From Streptomyces aurantiogriseus (GTDB lineage: Bacteria > Actinomycetota > Actinomycetes > Streptomycetales > Streptomycetaceae): 64,000 nucleotides of DNA. Every line of letters begins with the position of its first letter. Position 1 is the stretch's first letter. The stretch lies in the NCBI RefSeq assembly GCF_014649375.1, contig NZ_BMSX01000004.1, forward strand, positions 496,001 through 560,000, written 5' to 3'. Made by a program: the position numbers and the translations under genes. Shown here one piece after another: positions 24,546 through 34,260 of the stretch. Under the pieces are notes generated by a model. That model was not told the DNA's origin, ran no database searches, and saw nothing but the letters and a program-made list of their open reading frames with translations.

Positions 24546-24624
24546 CGCGCATCCCGCCTCACCCACCCACGGGCGGTTATCCACAGGGCAAGCGGAGAAC
24601 TGGCCGGACTGCGATCTTGGGTGG

Positions 24625-25575
24625 GTGGAGCGGAGGGCGTTGCGGGAGTTGGCGGAGGGGAGAGTCCTCCTTACTTCGCGTGCCCTTGACGCCGGGTGGC
24701 CCAAGCGGAGCCTCGCACGGGCGCTCCGGGCGGACGGTTGGACTCTCCTGAGAAACGGCGCCTGGGCCGAGCCGGGACGGAAGCCGGACCTCGTCACACG
24801 ACTCCGGGCAGAGCAACTCCTCAACCCCCGGCTCGTCGTGAGCCACCGTTCGGCAGCCCCCCTGTGGCGGATCGAGACCCTGACCCGAGCCTCTCGTACG
24901 CCCCTGGAGTTCACCGACCCCGAGCTCAGTCACCGGCCGGAAGGGCGAGACGTACGCGTGTACCGCACGCGCCTGGAGCCGGCGGACGTGTTCGAACGGC
25001 GGGGCCTGCGGGTCACCGGCCCGGTGCGGACACTCACCGACCTGCTGCTGACCGGCCCCAGGGACGACGCCCTCGTCGCCGTCGAGTCGGGACTCGCCCG
25101 CCGCACAGTCGACGGCGTCCGCCGCGCACCGCTCACCGACCTCGACACGATCAGCTCAGCTCTCGGGGCACGGGTACAGGCACGGGCACGGGGCGCGGCC
25201 AGGGCATGCACCTGGCTCCGCCTGTGCGACCCGCTCGCCGGATCCCCGGCTGAGACGATCGCCCGCCTGCGCATGTACGGCGCAGGCCTCCGCCCCGAGT
25301 CGCAGGTCGCCCTCCGTGCACCGGACGGGCGCAGGACCGTGCTGGACTTCTTCTTCCGTGCCGAGGGCCTGGCAGTGGAAATCGAGGGCTATGCCTACCA
25401 CGGCGCCCGCGATGCTCACCGGCGTGACGTGATCCGCTTCAACTCACTCCAGCAGTGCCCGGAAGTCAGACGCGTCCTGCGCTTCACCGCCGAGGACGTC
25501 TTCCACCACCCCGGGCGGATGATCCAGGAGATCCGCGCTCTCCTGGCGGCCGAAACTGGAAGGGGCGTCGTGTGA
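24625..25575 (+). CDS. AbiEi-like winged-helix protein with C-terminal DUF559 nuclease-like domain
   Basis: 316 residues from the GTG at 24625; the ribosome site is weak (GGGTGG). The N-terminus (LRELAEGRVLLTSRALDAGWPKRSLARALRADGWTLLRNGAWAEPG) is the winged helix of AbiEi-type type IV antitoxins. The last 100 residues form a DUF559/Vsr-like fold: SPAETIARLRMYGAGL, VLDFFFRAEGLAVEIEGYAYH with the Asp and Glu that bind metal in this superfamily, and RRDVIRFNSLQ. No AbiEii nucleotidyltransferase gene is adjacent, so it is not a simple AbiE pair; a stand-alone defence or regulatory protein is likely. Confidence 0.7.
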   Translation: MERRALRELAEGRVLLTSRALDAGWPKRSLARALRADGWTLLRNGAWAEPGRKPDLVTRLRAEQLLNPRLVVSHRSAAPLWRIETLTRASRTPLEFTDPELSHRPEGRDVRVYRTRLEPADVFERRGLRVTGPVRTLTDLLLTGPRDDALVAVESGLARRTVDGVRRAPLTDLDTISSALGARVQARARGAARACTWLRLCDPLAGSPAETIARLRMYGAGLRPESQVALRAPDGRRTVLDFFFRAEGLAVEIEGYAYHGARDAHRRDVIRFNSLQQCPEVRRVLRFTAEDVFHHPGRMIQEIRALLAAETGRGVV

Positions 25576-26142
25576 GAGGGCGTCGCGAGAGGGGCTTGGA
25601 CAGGTGCCGGACTACCACATGTGACCGTCGGGGCCGCCCGCTTCTTGGCCAGTGTCGTGCTTCCGCGACCCCAGTAAAGGGCGCTACGCGTCGGCTACGC
25701 CGATCGGCCTGCGGCCGACCCTTGACTCGGCCCGCTCCAGCACGGGTGAGAAGCGAGCGGGCGGCCGGGGGAGGAACGGTGGCCCAGGCACGCCGGCCCT
25801 TGGGTTGGCTGCGTACTGAGCCGGGGTGGAGGTGCGCGCTCGCGCCTCACCTGCACGCCGGGTGAGCTGGCGGCTTGCGGCCGGTGGATGGTGGGGGCGC
25901 ACCAGCGCGGTGAGGGCACGCCGGGCCGGCTCAGCGGCCTGCGGGCCAGTCGGAGGGCGGCGCATCAGCGATGAGGGATGGCGGGCGGGCCCTCACACAG
26001 TTGGCTGATTGGCGGGTTGGTGCCACGTCCGAGGCCCGCCCCCACCTCAGCCGCCCCGCACCTGGCGCAAACCCACCGATTGCCGTCCGACGGCCATGAG
26101 CGTGGTCGACGGCGTCCACCGGGTCGTCGCGGCTTCGCCCGG
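25576..26142. other. Gene-poor region
   Basis: About 570 very GC-rich bases between the AbiEi-like and HigA-like genes. Open frames in it lack ribosome sites and recognisable domains. Short imperfect inverted repeats occur (for example CGGCTACGCCGATCGGCC near 25688), but no clear element. It may be decayed coding sequence. Confidence 0.5.
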
Positions 26143-26481
26143 CTACCCGACCGTGTACTGCGTGCCCCCGAAGTCCGCCACCAGCCGCAGCTCTCCGCCG
26201 AGGGCTCGCACATAGGAGCGCAGGGTGGCGAGATCCGTGCGGTCGATCTCGCCGTGCTCGAGCGCCGAGATGCGGGGCGTGGAGACACCCATGGAGTCCG
26301 CGATGTCACGCTGGGTGAATCCCTGTTCGCGGCGGATCTCGGCCAGCGCGTAGGCCCGGACCTCGGCGAGGAGGCGTTCCATGTCGGCCCGCTTCTCCTC
26401 GGGGGTCCTCACGGGCAGTCCGGCGGCCCTCCGCTGCTCGGCAGCCCGGCGCTTGACTTCCTCCCAGCCGACGGTGCTCAT
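26143..26481 (-). CDS. HigA-like XRE antitoxin, orphan
   Basis: 112 residues from the ATG at 26481, with GGGAG five bases upstream (a GTG two codons earlier has none). An N-terminal helical extension is followed by an HTH (REQGFTQRDIADSMGVSTPRISALEHGEIDRTDLATLRSYVRALGGEL) and the LRLVADFGGTQYTVG ending typical of HigA/MqsA-like antitoxins. No RelE/HigB-type toxin gene adjoins it on either side, so it is an orphan regulator or a remnant of a toxin-antitoxin pair. Confidence 0.8.
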   Translation of the reverse strand: MSTVGWEEVKRRAAEQRRAAGLPVRTPEEKRADMERLLAEVRAYALAEIRREQGFTQRDIADSMGVSTPRISALEHGEIDRTDLATLRSYVRALGGELRLVADFGGTQYTVG

Positions 26482-26569
26482 TCGCACTCCCTCATATCAG
26501 CTCGGCGGTGTGTTCCCCGCGACGGAAATTAACGCGAGCGATAACCGCACAGCTGACATTCCCGATCTA

Positions 26570-28189
26570 TCACCCCAATGGGTGAAAACCGCCACGGACA
26601 CGCAACTCCCCCTTCACCACCTTCCCACTGGCATTCCGCGGCAACTCCCCCACGAACTCCACCACCCGCGGCACCTTGTAGTTCGCCATCTCCCGCCGCG
26701 CCCAGGCGATCAGGTCCTCCCCGGTCACCAGGGCCCCGGCCCGCCGCACCACGTACGCCTTCCCGACCTCGCCCAGCCGGGCGTCCGGGACGCCGATCAC
26801 CGCCACGTCGGCCACGTCGGGGTGCAGGCCCAGGAGTTGCTCTATCTCCGCCGGGTACGCGTTGAAGCCGCCGACGATGAACATGTCCTTGATGCGGTCG
26901 GTGATGCGGAGGTTGCCCGTCTCGTCCAGGACGCCCACGTCGCCGGTCCGCAGCCAGCCGTCCTCCGTCAGGACCTCGGCCGTGGCGGCCTCGTCCTCGT
27001 AGTAGCCGCGCATGACGTTGAAGCCGCGGACCAGGACCTCGCCGGGGGAGCCGGGGCCGAGCGCGGTTCCCTCGCCGGAGACCACCTTCACCTCCGTGCC
27101 GGGTATCGCCCGGCCGGACGTCGACGCGATCACCGACGGCTCGTCTCCCCGGCGGCACATCGTCACGATGCCGCTCGCCTCCGAGAGGCCGTACGCCGTC
27201 AGGACCGTGCCCACGCCCAGTTCGCCCCGCAGCCGCTCCACCAGCCGCAGCGGCACGACCGCCGCGCCCGTCACCACCAGCCGCAGCGCCGAGAGGTCGT
27301 AGGCGTCCCGGGACGGGTGGTCCAGGAGGGACTGGTGGAGGGTGGGCGGGCCCGGCAGTACCGACACCCGTTCCTTCGCCACGTTCGCCAGGACCGTGTC
27401 CACGTTGAACACCGGCTGGGGGATCATCGTCGCGCCCCGCATCAGACAGGCGATGACGCCCGCCTTGTAGCCGAAGGTGTGGAAGAAGGGGTTCACGATC
27501 AGATAGCGGTCGCCCCGGCGCAGGCCGGCCAGGTCGGACCAGATCTCGTACGCCCGCAGCGTCTGGGTGTGCGTGATCACCGCGCCCTTCGGGCGGCCCG
27601 TGGTGCCCGAGGTGAAGATGATGTCCGACGGCCAGAAGCCGTCCACCGTCTCCGCCCTCGCCCGCACCTCGCCCGCCCCGAGCCCCTCCCCGCTCGCCAG
27701 GAAGTCCTTCCAGGTGCGGAAGCCCACCGGCGCGTCCTCCGACAGGACCACCACCTGCTCCAGCTCCGGCAGGCCCGGCAACGGACCCTCCCCCGGCCCC
27801 TCCCCCGCCGCCCGCCTCAGCGACGCCACGTACGACGTCCCAAGGAACGTGCCCGTCACGAACAGCAGCCTCGCGCCACTGCGCTTCAGCACGTCCGCCG
27901 CCTCCGCGCCCTTGAAGCGGGTGTTCAGGGGGACCAGGACCGCGCCCGCCGACACCGCCCCCAGCGCCGCCACCATCCAGTCCAGCGAGTTCGGCGCCCA
28001 GACCGCCACCCGGTCGCCCGGCTCCACGCCGTTCGCCATGCACGCGGCCGCCGCCCGTTCCACCCGCGCGCCCAGCTCGCCGTACGAGATCCGGGTACGG
28101 CCCTCCACCACCGCCTCGACGTCCGTGTACCGTCCGGCCGCCCATCGGACCAGCCCCGGGATCGTCCCCCACTGCCCGTCACCGCGCAC
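26570..28189 (-). CDS. FadD3-like AMP-forming acyl-CoA ligase
   Basis: 539 residues; GGGGAGG six bases before the GTG. All adenylate-forming motifs are present: FTSGTTGRPKGA (P-loop), YGLSEASG, GWLRTGDVG, DRIKDMFIVGGFNAYPAEIE hinge and PRNASGKVVKGEL with the catalytic Lys. Among FadDs the sequence is closest in character to the FadD3 group, which loads CoA onto the steroid C/D-ring acid HIP in cholesterol degraders; the exact substrate here is inferred. Divergent from the thiolase operon, with two palindromic operators between them. Confidence 0.85.
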   Translation of the reverse strand: MRGDGQWGTIPGLVRWAAGRYTDVEAVVEGRTRISYGELGARVERAAAACMANGVEPGDRVAVWAPNSLDWMVAALGAVSAGAVLVPLNTRFKGAEAADVLKRSGARLLFVTGTFLGTSYVASLRRAAGEGPGEGPLPGLPELEQVVVLSEDAPVGFRTWKDFLASGEGLGAGEVRARAETVDGFWPSDIIFTSGTTGRPKGAVITHTQTLRAYEIWSDLAGLRRGDRYLIVNPFFHTFGYKAGVIACLMRGATMIPQPVFNVDTVLANVAKERVSVLPGPPTLHQSLLDHPSRDAYDLSALRLVVTGAAVVPLRLVERLRGELGVGTVLTAYGLSEASGIVTMCRRGDEPSVIASTSGRAIPGTEVKVVSGEGTALGPGSPGEVLVRGFNVMRGYYEDEAATAEVLTEDGWLRTGDVGVLDETGNLRITDRIKDMFIVGGFNAYPAEIEQLLGLHPDVADVAVIGVPDARLGEVGKAYVVRRAGALVTGEDLIAWARREMANYKVPRVVEFVGELPRNASGKVVKGELRVRGGFHPLG

Positions 28190-28211
28190 GACGACCTCCC
28201 CACACTGCTTG

Positions 28212-28226
28212 CTGACTGGTCGTCAG
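28212..28226. promoter_or_regulatory. Palindromic operator, site E
   Basis: CTGACTGGTCGTCAG, perfect arms, 22 bases upstream of the ligase start. Confidence 0.8.
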
Positions 28227-28238
28227 ATTAGCTGTAAT

Positions 28239-28253
28239 CTGACGGACTGTCAG
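28239..28253. promoter_or_regulatory. Palindromic operator, site F
   Basis: CTGACGGACTGTCAG, perfect arms, 34 bases upstream of the thiolase-like gene and 27 bases start-to-start from site E. Confidence 0.8.
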
Positions 28254-28287
28254 CTCCCACCATCCCCTCCGCGGAGGTGCGCGCGCC

Positions 28288-29445
28288 ATGCCAGGAGCAG
28301 CAGGACTCAAGGACGCCACCGCCATCGCCGGCATCGGACAGACCCCCTTCGCCAAGCACCTCCCCGAGGACGAGAAGACCCTCGCCTGCCGTGCCGTCCT
28401 CGCCGCGCTCGACGACGCCGGGATCGCGCCCGGCGAGGTCGACGCGCTCGCCTCCTACACCATGGAGGAGACCGACGAGGTGGAGCTGGCGAAGGCCGTC
28501 GGCTTCGGGGACCTCACCTTCTTCAGCCGCGTCCCCTACGGGGGCGGCGGCTCCTGTGCCACCGTCGCCCATCTCGCCGCCGCCATCGCCGCCGGGCAGG
28601 CGTCCGTCGGGGTGGCGTGGCGGTCGCGGAAGCGGGGCAGCGGGCCCCGGCCGTGGACGAACACCGTCGTCCAGCTCCCCACCCCGGCCCAGTGGACCCG
28701 GCCCTCCGGCCTCCTCCGGCCCGTCGACGAGATCGCCATGCTCGCCCGCCGCTACATGTACGAGTACGGCGCCACCCGGGACCATCTGTTCAACGTCGCC
28801 CTCGCCTGCCGGAACCGGGCCAACCAGAACCCCGCCGCCGTGATGTACGAACGGCCCCTCACCCGCGAGTCGTACATGACCTCCCGCTGGATCAGCGAAC
28901 CCCTCTGCCTCTACGACAACTGCCTGGAGACGGATGGCGCGCTGGCCTGTGTGGTCGTCTCACGCGAACGCGCCCTCGACTGCCGGCACCGGCCCGTCCT
29001 CGTCCACTCCGCCGCCCAGGGGCTGCCCGCCCAGCACCACGGCATGGTCAACTACTGGAACGACGACCCGCTCACGGGCCCCGCCTGGACCGCCGCCCGA
29101 CACCTGTGGAAACACGCCGACTTCACCCCCCAGGACGTCGATGTCGCCCAGATCTACGACGCGTTCACGCCCCTCGTCCCCCTCTCCCTGGAGGGCTACG
29201 GCTTCTGCGGCCGGGGCGAGGGAGGCGCCTTCACGGAGGGCGGCGCCCTGGAGATCGGCGGGCGGCTGCCCCTCAACACCGGCGGGGGCGGCCTCTCCGA
29301 GGCGTACGTCCATGGCTTCAACCTCATCAACGAGGGCGTGAAGCAGTTACGGGGGACCAGTACGGCCCAGGTCCCGGGCGCCGCCACCTGTCTCGTCACC
29401 GCCGGCGAGGGAGTCCCCACCTCCGCACTGCTTCTGAGGAGTTGA
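28288..29445 (+). CDS. Thiolase-family lipid-transfer protein 1, with TTA codon
   Basis: 385 residues; GGAGG ten bases before the ATG. Thiolase fold: IAGIGQTPFAK, AVLAALDDAGIAPGEVDALAS, a Cys at the nucleophile position (GGGGSCATVA, Cys90), YDAFTPLVPLSLEGYGFCGRGEGGAF and NTGGGGLSEAYVHG, where the usual GHP is altered. Proteins of this type pair with a DUF35 protein, encoded next, and act as acyl-CoA aldolases or thiolases in steroid side-chain removal (Ltp2 type). Codon 354 is TTA (29347-29349), so full translation likely requires bldA tRNA. Confidence 0.85.
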   Translation: MPGAAGLKDATAIAGIGQTPFAKHLPEDEKTLACRAVLAALDDAGIAPGEVDALASYTMEETDEVELAKAVGFGDLTFFSRVPYGGGGSCATVAHLAAAIAAGQASVGVAWRSRKRGSGPRPWTNTVVQLPTPAQWTRPSGLLRPVDEIAMLARRYMYEYGATRDHLFNVALACRNRANQNPAAVMYERPLTRESYMTSRWISEPLCLYDNCLETDGALACVVVSRERALDCRHRPVLVHSAAQGLPAQHHGMVNYWNDDPLTGPAWTAARHLWKHADFTPQDVDVAQIYDAFTPLVPLSLEGYGFCGRGEGGAFTEGGALEIGGRLPLNTGGGGLSEAYVHGFNLINEGVKQLRGTSTAQVPGAATCLVTAGEGVPTSALLLRS

Positions 29446-29446
29446 G

Positions 29447-29863
29447 ATGCTCGAGCCCCTCGTCGACCCCGACGGCGCCCCCTTCTGGGAGTACGCCGCC
29501 CGGGGCGAACTCCGCGTCCAGACCTGCGCCGACTGCGGCGAACCCCGCTTCCCGCCCCGACCCTGCTGCCCGCACTGCCAGTCCTTCGTGAGCGCATGGG
29601 CCCTCACCTCCGGACGCGGACGCATCTGGTCCTACGTCGTCCCGCATCCGCCCCTCCTGCCCGACTACGCCGAGCACGCGCCGTACAACGTCGTCCTCGT
29701 GGAGCTGGCCGAGGCGCCCCGGATACGGCTGGTCGGGAACCTGGTGCGCGAGGCCGGAGCGCCGCTCGGCTCCTTCCCTCCCGACCGTGTCCGCATCGGC
29801 GCCCGCGTGCAGGCCGTGTTCGACGGGAACCGTCCTCCCCAGTGGATCCTGGAGCGCCCGTGA
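29447..29863 (+). CDS. Zn-ribbon OB-fold protein (DUF35), partner of the thiolase
   Basis: 138 residues; GAGGAG lies within the end of the thiolase gene and the ATG follows its stop by one base. An N-terminal zinc ribbon (C-x2-C in TCADCGE, C-x2-C in CCPHCQS) leads into an OB-fold (GRIWSYVVPHPPLLP...VRIGARVQAVF). DUF35 proteins bind acyl-CoA and complete the active complex of Ltp-type thiolases or aldolases. Confidence 0.9.
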   Translation: MLEPLVDPDGAPFWEYAARGELRVQTCADCGEPRFPPRPCCPHCQSFVSAWALTSGRGRIWSYVVPHPPLLPDYAEHAPYNVVLVELAEAPRIRLVGNLVREAGAPLGSFPPDRVRIGARVQAVFDGNRPPQWILERP

Positions 29864-30633
29864 GCCTGCGGACCGCCCTCGACAAGGACACCGGCGTCGC
29901 CGTCGTCACCCTCGACCGGCCGGACCGGCTCAACGCCATCGACCTCGACATGGCCCGGCAACTCATCCGGACCTGGCGGGAGTTGCGGTTCGACGACTCC
30001 GTACGGGCCGTCGTCCTCACCGGTGCCGGGCAGCGCGCCTTCTCCACCGGGCTCGACCGGGACGCCGTCGTACCGCAGCCGTCCTCCCCGTACATGCTGG
30101 ACGATCCGCTCCTGACCATCGGGCCGAAGGCGAACGACCTGTGGAAGCCGGTCGTCGCCGCCGTCGAGGGGATGGCCTGCGGGGGCGCCTTCTATCTGCT
30201 CGGGGAGTGCGAGTTCCTCGTCGCCGGCGCCGACGCCGTCTTCTTCGACCCGCACACCACCTACGGGATGGTCAGCGCGTACGAGTCGGTGCTCATGGCG
30301 CAGCGGATGCCCTACGGGGAGGTCGCGCGGATGATGCTCATGGGGACCGCCGAGCGGATCTCGGCCCGGCGGGCGTACGAGACCGGGCTGGTGTCGGAGG
30401 TCACCGACACCGGTGGGGCGTTGGAGGCCGCTCTGGCCTGTGCCGGGGTCATCGCCGGGTATCCGGCCGCCGGTGTCCAGGGCACCGTACGCGCCCTGTG
30501 GACGGCGAAGGAGGCGGCCCGGGCGGCCGGGTTCGCCCAGGCGCCGTATCTCATCTCGCTGGGGAACCTGCCCGCCGAGCGGCAGGCGGAGTTGTTCGCC
30601 GGCCGGCGGGCGGGCGGGTTCCGCACGCGCTGA
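29860..30633 (+). CDS. Enoyl-CoA hydratase/isomerase family protein
   Basis: 257 residues from the GTG at 29860 in a GTGA overlap with the DUF35 stop. Crotonase fold: VVTLDRPDRLNAIDLDMA, LTGAGQRAFSTGLDRD and the oxyanion-hole segment AVEGMACGGAFYLLGECEFLVAG. The segment after it (FFDPHTTYGM) lacks one of the usual paired catalytic acids, so hydratase activity is uncertain. Third cistron of the operon controlled from site F, probably acting on the CoA ester made by the divergent ligase. Confidence 0.87.
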   Translation: MSLRTALDKDTGVAVVTLDRPDRLNAIDLDMARQLIRTWRELRFDDSVRAVVLTGAGQRAFSTGLDRDAVVPQPSSPYMLDDPLLTIGPKANDLWKPVVAAVEGMACGGAFYLLGECEFLVAGADAVFFDPHTTYGMVSAYESVLMAQRMPYGEVARMMLMGTAERISARRAYETGLVSEVTDTGGALEAALACAGVIAGYPAAGVQGTVRALWTAKEAARAAGFAQAPYLISLGNLPAERQAELFAGRRAGGFRTR

Positions 30634-30847
30634 GGGGCGCGGGCCGGCGGAGGTCCGCCGGTCCACGGCCGTCACCGCAGGCCAGCGCCTGTCGCGATCA
30701 TGTCATCGCCTGGCGACCGGCGCGTACTCGGCGTAGCGTCTGGGGTGAGAGCGGCGAACGGGCCGCTCCCCGCAGCGACGGCCGCCGTCCGGCCCCCTTT
30801 CCGTGTAACTCGGTACGACGGCCGTCCCGGACGGCACAGAGGCGGCG

Positions 30848-33238
30848 CTACGCCGTTCTCGCCGTCCCGGTCCCCTTCTCCGCGTCCAGCGCGTACACGC
30901 ACCGGTCCTTGCTGCACGCGTACACCACGCCGTCGCGGACCACCGGGGAGCCGGTGATCTCGCCGCCGGTCGCCAGCTTCCAGCGCAGCCGGCCGTCGTC
31001 GGCCTTCAGGGTGTAAAGCAGGTGGTCCGTGGAGCCGAAGTGGATCCGGCCCTCGGCGACCGCGGGGGCGCCCACGATGTCGCCGCCCGCCTGGAAGCGC
31101 CACTTGGGGGTGCCCGTGACCGCGTCCAGGGTGTAGAGGCCCTTGCCGCTGCCGACGTGGACGTGGCCGGCGGCCACCAGCACCGGGTCGACGGAGGAGC
31201 GGGCCTCGGTGGCGATGCGCCAGCGGTCGCGGCCGTCGGTGGCGTCGAGGGCGTAGACCGTGCCGAGGTAGTCCGCCAGATACACCCCGCCGCCCGTCAC
31301 CGCGGGTCCGGGGACGAAGGCGGGCGGGGAGAGGAAGACCGCCGGGGCCTCGAAGTGCCAGCGCACCCTGCCGCTCGCCACGTCCACGGCGAGGACCCGG
31401 GTGCCGGCGCAGATGTAGGCGTAGCCGTCGGGGGCGGGGGTGACACGGACCGGGACGCCGCCGCAGGAGGCCATGTCGCCGATGGGGTACGACCAGCGCT
31501 CGTCGCCGGTGCGGGCGTCCAGGGCCCGCAGGCGGGCGTCCTGCCAGATGTAGACCGTGCCCTCGTGGAGCGCCGGTCCGGCCTCCGGGGACTCGAAGTC
31601 GGTCTGGCAGCCGGTGACCTCCCACAGCTTCTGGCCGGTGGAGGCCTCCCAGGCCTGGACGCCGCCGCCGCGGGTGCCGGTGACGACCGTGCCCCGCTCG
31701 GCCTTGAGGCAGTACACCCAGGCGTCCGTCGGCAGCCGCCACAGGTCGGTGCCCTCCCGGGCGTCCAGGGCGAACAGGGTGGGGCCGTCGGAGGCGTGGA
31801 CACGGCCGTCCGCGACCGCCATCGACCAGGCCACGTCCCGCGTCTTGAAGCGGCGGCGGCCGGTGGCCACGTCCAGGGCGTGCACCTCGAAGGAGGTGAC
31901 GTAGACGAGGTCGCCGTCGACCGCCGGGGTGCCCCAGACGTCGTTGGACATGCGGAAGCGCCAGGGGCGCCAGCCCGCCGGGGTGTCCGGGGCCGCCGTG
32001 GGGGCCGCCGGTGCCGTGGTCGGCTCGGCGCCGTTGACGCCGGGGCGGACCCGGGTCCAGTGGGCGGAGAGGGCGGGCTCGGGACCGGTGGCCCGGACGG
32101 CGGTGGCGCGGACGTCGGCGACGCGCGGGCCGGGGCCGATCGGCACGGCCGCGCCGGCCAGGCGCACCGGGCCGGTGTCGGGGGCACCGACCGCGACGGG
32201 TGCGGGCGGGGACTCCGGAGGAACCGGGACGACGGGGTCGTGCGAGGGCGGGGGCGGTACGGCGGGCCGTGCCAGGCCCACGCCGCCGCCTGCGCCGCCT
32301 CCGCCGCGGCCCGAGGCGGACGTGGCCGGCTTGCCGACCGGGCGGCCGCCGCGGCGGGTCTCGATGAGCGCGACGGCCTTCTCGGGCAGCCACGCCGACG
32401 CCGTACCGCTGTCGTCGGAGCCGGAGCCGAAGAGGTGAGGGGCGAGCTGGGCCTGGAGGTCGGCCGGGTTGGGGCGGGCCGTGGCCTCCATCTGCATGCA
32501 GGACTCGATGAGCGGGCGCAGCTCGTCCGGGAGGCCTTCGAGGTCGGGGCCCTCGCGCAGCAGCATGAAGACCGTCTCGACCGGGTTGGCGCCGTGGAAG
32601 GGCGGGTGTCCCGTGGCGGCGAACACCAGCATGGAGCCGAGCGAGAAGACGTCGCTGGCGCCGGTGACGCTGCGGGAGTCCTTGGCCTGCTCCGGGGACA
32701 TGTAGGCGGGCGTGCCGACGGCGACGTTCGTCATCGTCAGACGCGTGTTCGAGACGCCGGACGCGATGCCGAAGTCGATCACGCGGGGGCCGTCCTCGAC
32801 AACGAGCACGTTCGAGGGCTTCAGGTCGCGGTGGACGAGCCCGGCGCCGTGGATGGACTGCAGGGCCTCCGCGACGCCCGCGGCCAGCCAGCGCACCGCC
32901 TGGGCCGGGAGCGGCCCGCACTCGTTCACTATCTCCTCGAGCGACGGCGCGGGCACGTACGCGGTGGCGAGCCACGGCACGGCGGCGCGCGGGTCGGCGT
33001 CGACGACCGCGGCCGTGTAGAAGCCGGAGACCGCCCGGGCCGCCTCCACCTCACGCGTGAAGCGCACGCGGAAGAGCTGGTCCTCGGCGAGCTCGGTCCG
33101 GACCGTCTTGATCGCCACGCGCCGGCCCGAGGCCGAGCGTGCCAGATAGACCAGCCCCATGCCCCCGGCCCCCAGCCGTCCCAGCACCTCGAACGGCCCG
33201 ATCCGCCGCGGATCGTGCTGTGTCAGCTGATCCACCAC
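30848..33238 (-). CDS. afsK: AfsK-like Ser/Thr protein kinase with PQQ-type beta-propeller
   Basis: 796 residues from the GTG of [14 protein letters not shown] (AfsK of S. coelicolor is 799); GGAGG lies ten bases upstream. Hanks kinase: GAGGMG at 23-28, ATP Lys44, HRDLKPSN at 136-143, DFG at 155-157, [11 protein letters not shown] Pro/Ala-rich linker follows, then from about residue 410 seven or so PQQ-like propeller repeats (for example [38 protein letters not shown]). AfsK autophosphorylates in response to an unknown signal and phosphorylates AfsR. The kbpA-like gene lies upstream on the same strand. Confidence 0.88.
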   Translation of the reverse strand: MVDQLTQHDPRRIGPFEVLGRLGAGGMGLVYLARSASGRRVAIKTVRTELAEDQLFRVRFTREVEAARAVSGFYTAAVVDADPRAAVPWLATAYVPAPSLEEIVNECGPLPAQAVRWLAAGVAEALQSIHGAGLVHRDLKPSNVLVVEDGPRVIDFGIASGVSNTRLTMTNVAVGTPAYMSPEQAKDSRSVTGASDVFSLGSMLVFAATGHPPFHGANPVETVFMLLREGPDLEGLPDELRPLIESCMQMEATARPNPADLQAQLAPHLFGSGSDDSGTASAWLPEKAVALIETRRGGRPVGKPATSASGRGGGGAGGGVGLARPAVPPPPSHDPVVPVPPESPPAPVAVGAPDTGPVRLAGAAVPIGPGPRVADVRATAVRATGPEPALSAHWTRVRPGVNGAEPTTAPAAPTAAPDTPAGWRPWRFRMSNDVWGTPAVDGDLVYVTSFEVHALDVATGRRRFKTRDVAWSMAVADGRVHASDGPTLFALDAREGTDLWRLPTDAWVYCLKAERGTVVTGTRGGGVQAWEASTGQKLWEVTGCQTDFESPEAGPALHEGTVYIWQDARLRALDARTGDERWSYPIGDMASCGGVPVRVTPAPDGYAYICAGTRVLAVDVASGRVRWHFEAPAVFLSPPAFVPGPAVTGGGVYLADYLGTVYALDATDGRDRWRIATEARSSVDPVLVAAGHVHVGSGKGLYTLDAVTGTPKWRFQAGGDIVGAPAVAEGRIHFGSTDHLLYTLKADDGRLRWKLATGGEITGSPVVRDGVVYACSKDRCVYALDAEKGTGTARTA

Positions 33239-33415
33239 TTGCCTGCCACCTCCCCGTACGAGCCCCGTCACCCATATGTGTACGCGACCCCGTGCAGCGT
33301 CTCACCACCGCACCGCCATGGCGGCACGCACCCTGATTCTTCCTGGCCGGGCCACCGGTTGCGAACCCGGGAACAATCAGGGTGTCCAATACCATTTACC
33401 GCAAAAAGTTACAGC

Positions 33416-34138
33416 TCATCGCTCCAGAACCGCGAACGACGCCCCCTGATTGTCCGTGACGACGGCCACCGTGCCGTACGAGGCGGTGAACGGGCCCGCC
33501 GTGACGCGTCCGCCGAGCCGGCTCACCGCACCGATCGCCGCCTCGCAGTCCTCGACGCCGAAGTGGACGAGGAAGTGCGGCGGCATGACCTCCGGGAAGA
33601 CGTCGGTGACCGGCACCCGGCCGAAGTCGGGCTCGGCGCCGGGGCCGAAGAGGGCCTCGTGGAAGAGGTGGCCGTAGAAGGTGTTGGCGGTCTCGGTGTC
33701 ACGGGCGTACAGCTGCGCCCAGGCGAAGGCGCCGGGCCGGTGCCGGATGCCGAAGCCCTGGTGGCTGCCCGCCTGCCAGAGGCCGAAGACGGCGCCCTCG
33801 GGGTCGGCGGCGAGAGCGGCGGTGCCCAGCCCGTCGACCGGGAACGGCGCCATCACGACCTGCCCGCCGGCCACCTGGATACGGCGGGCGGTCGCCTCCG
33901 CGTCCGGCGTCGCGAAGTACACCGTCCAGACGGTGGGCATACGGCCGTCCGTCTTGTGGGCGAGCGCGGCGACCGGCCGGCCGTCGAGCCGCGCCCACAC
34001 GGAGGCGCCGTACGCCGTCTCGAAGGTCCATCCGAAGAGCTCACCGTAGAACCGCTTGCCCGCGTCCACGTCGGGAAGCTGCGCGTCCACCCAGCAGGGG
34101 ACGCCCTCTGCGTACACCGATGCCCTGTTTTCGGCCAT
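33416..34138 (-). CDS. kbpA: Two-domain VOC-family protein, KbpA-like
   Basis: 240 residues with two glyoxalase/VOC modules: PCWVDAQLPDVDAGKRFYGELFGWTFE... and FAWAQLYARDTETANTFYGHLFHEALFG..., each ending in an FGLWQ or ASFAVLER strand. KbpA, the AfsK-binding protein that holds AfsK inactive, is encoded immediately upstream of afsK in S. coelicolor; position and size agree here. The annotation as KbpA rests on synteny. Its promoter region is shared with the divergent TetR gene. Confidence 0.65.
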   Translation of the reverse strand: MAENRASVYAEGVPCWVDAQLPDVDAGKRFYGELFGWTFETAYGASVWARLDGRPVAALAHKTDGRMPTVWTVYFATPDAEATARRIQVAGGQVVMAPFPVDGLGTAALAADPEGAVFGLWQAGSHQGFGIRHRPGAFAWAQLYARDTETANTFYGHLFHEALFGPGAEPDFGRVPVTDVFPEVMPPHFLVHFGVEDCEAAIGAVSRLGGRVTAGPFTASYGTVAVVTDNQGASFAVLER

Positions 34139-34260
34139 GCAGCCAACCTAGCGGCGCTTGACGCACGCCGCAGACCAGGCACACCAACCCCCGTATCACC
34201 TCACACCCCATTTGCAGTCGGCCGAATAGCGCTCCGATCACCCCTCGGTAAGCTGACGGC

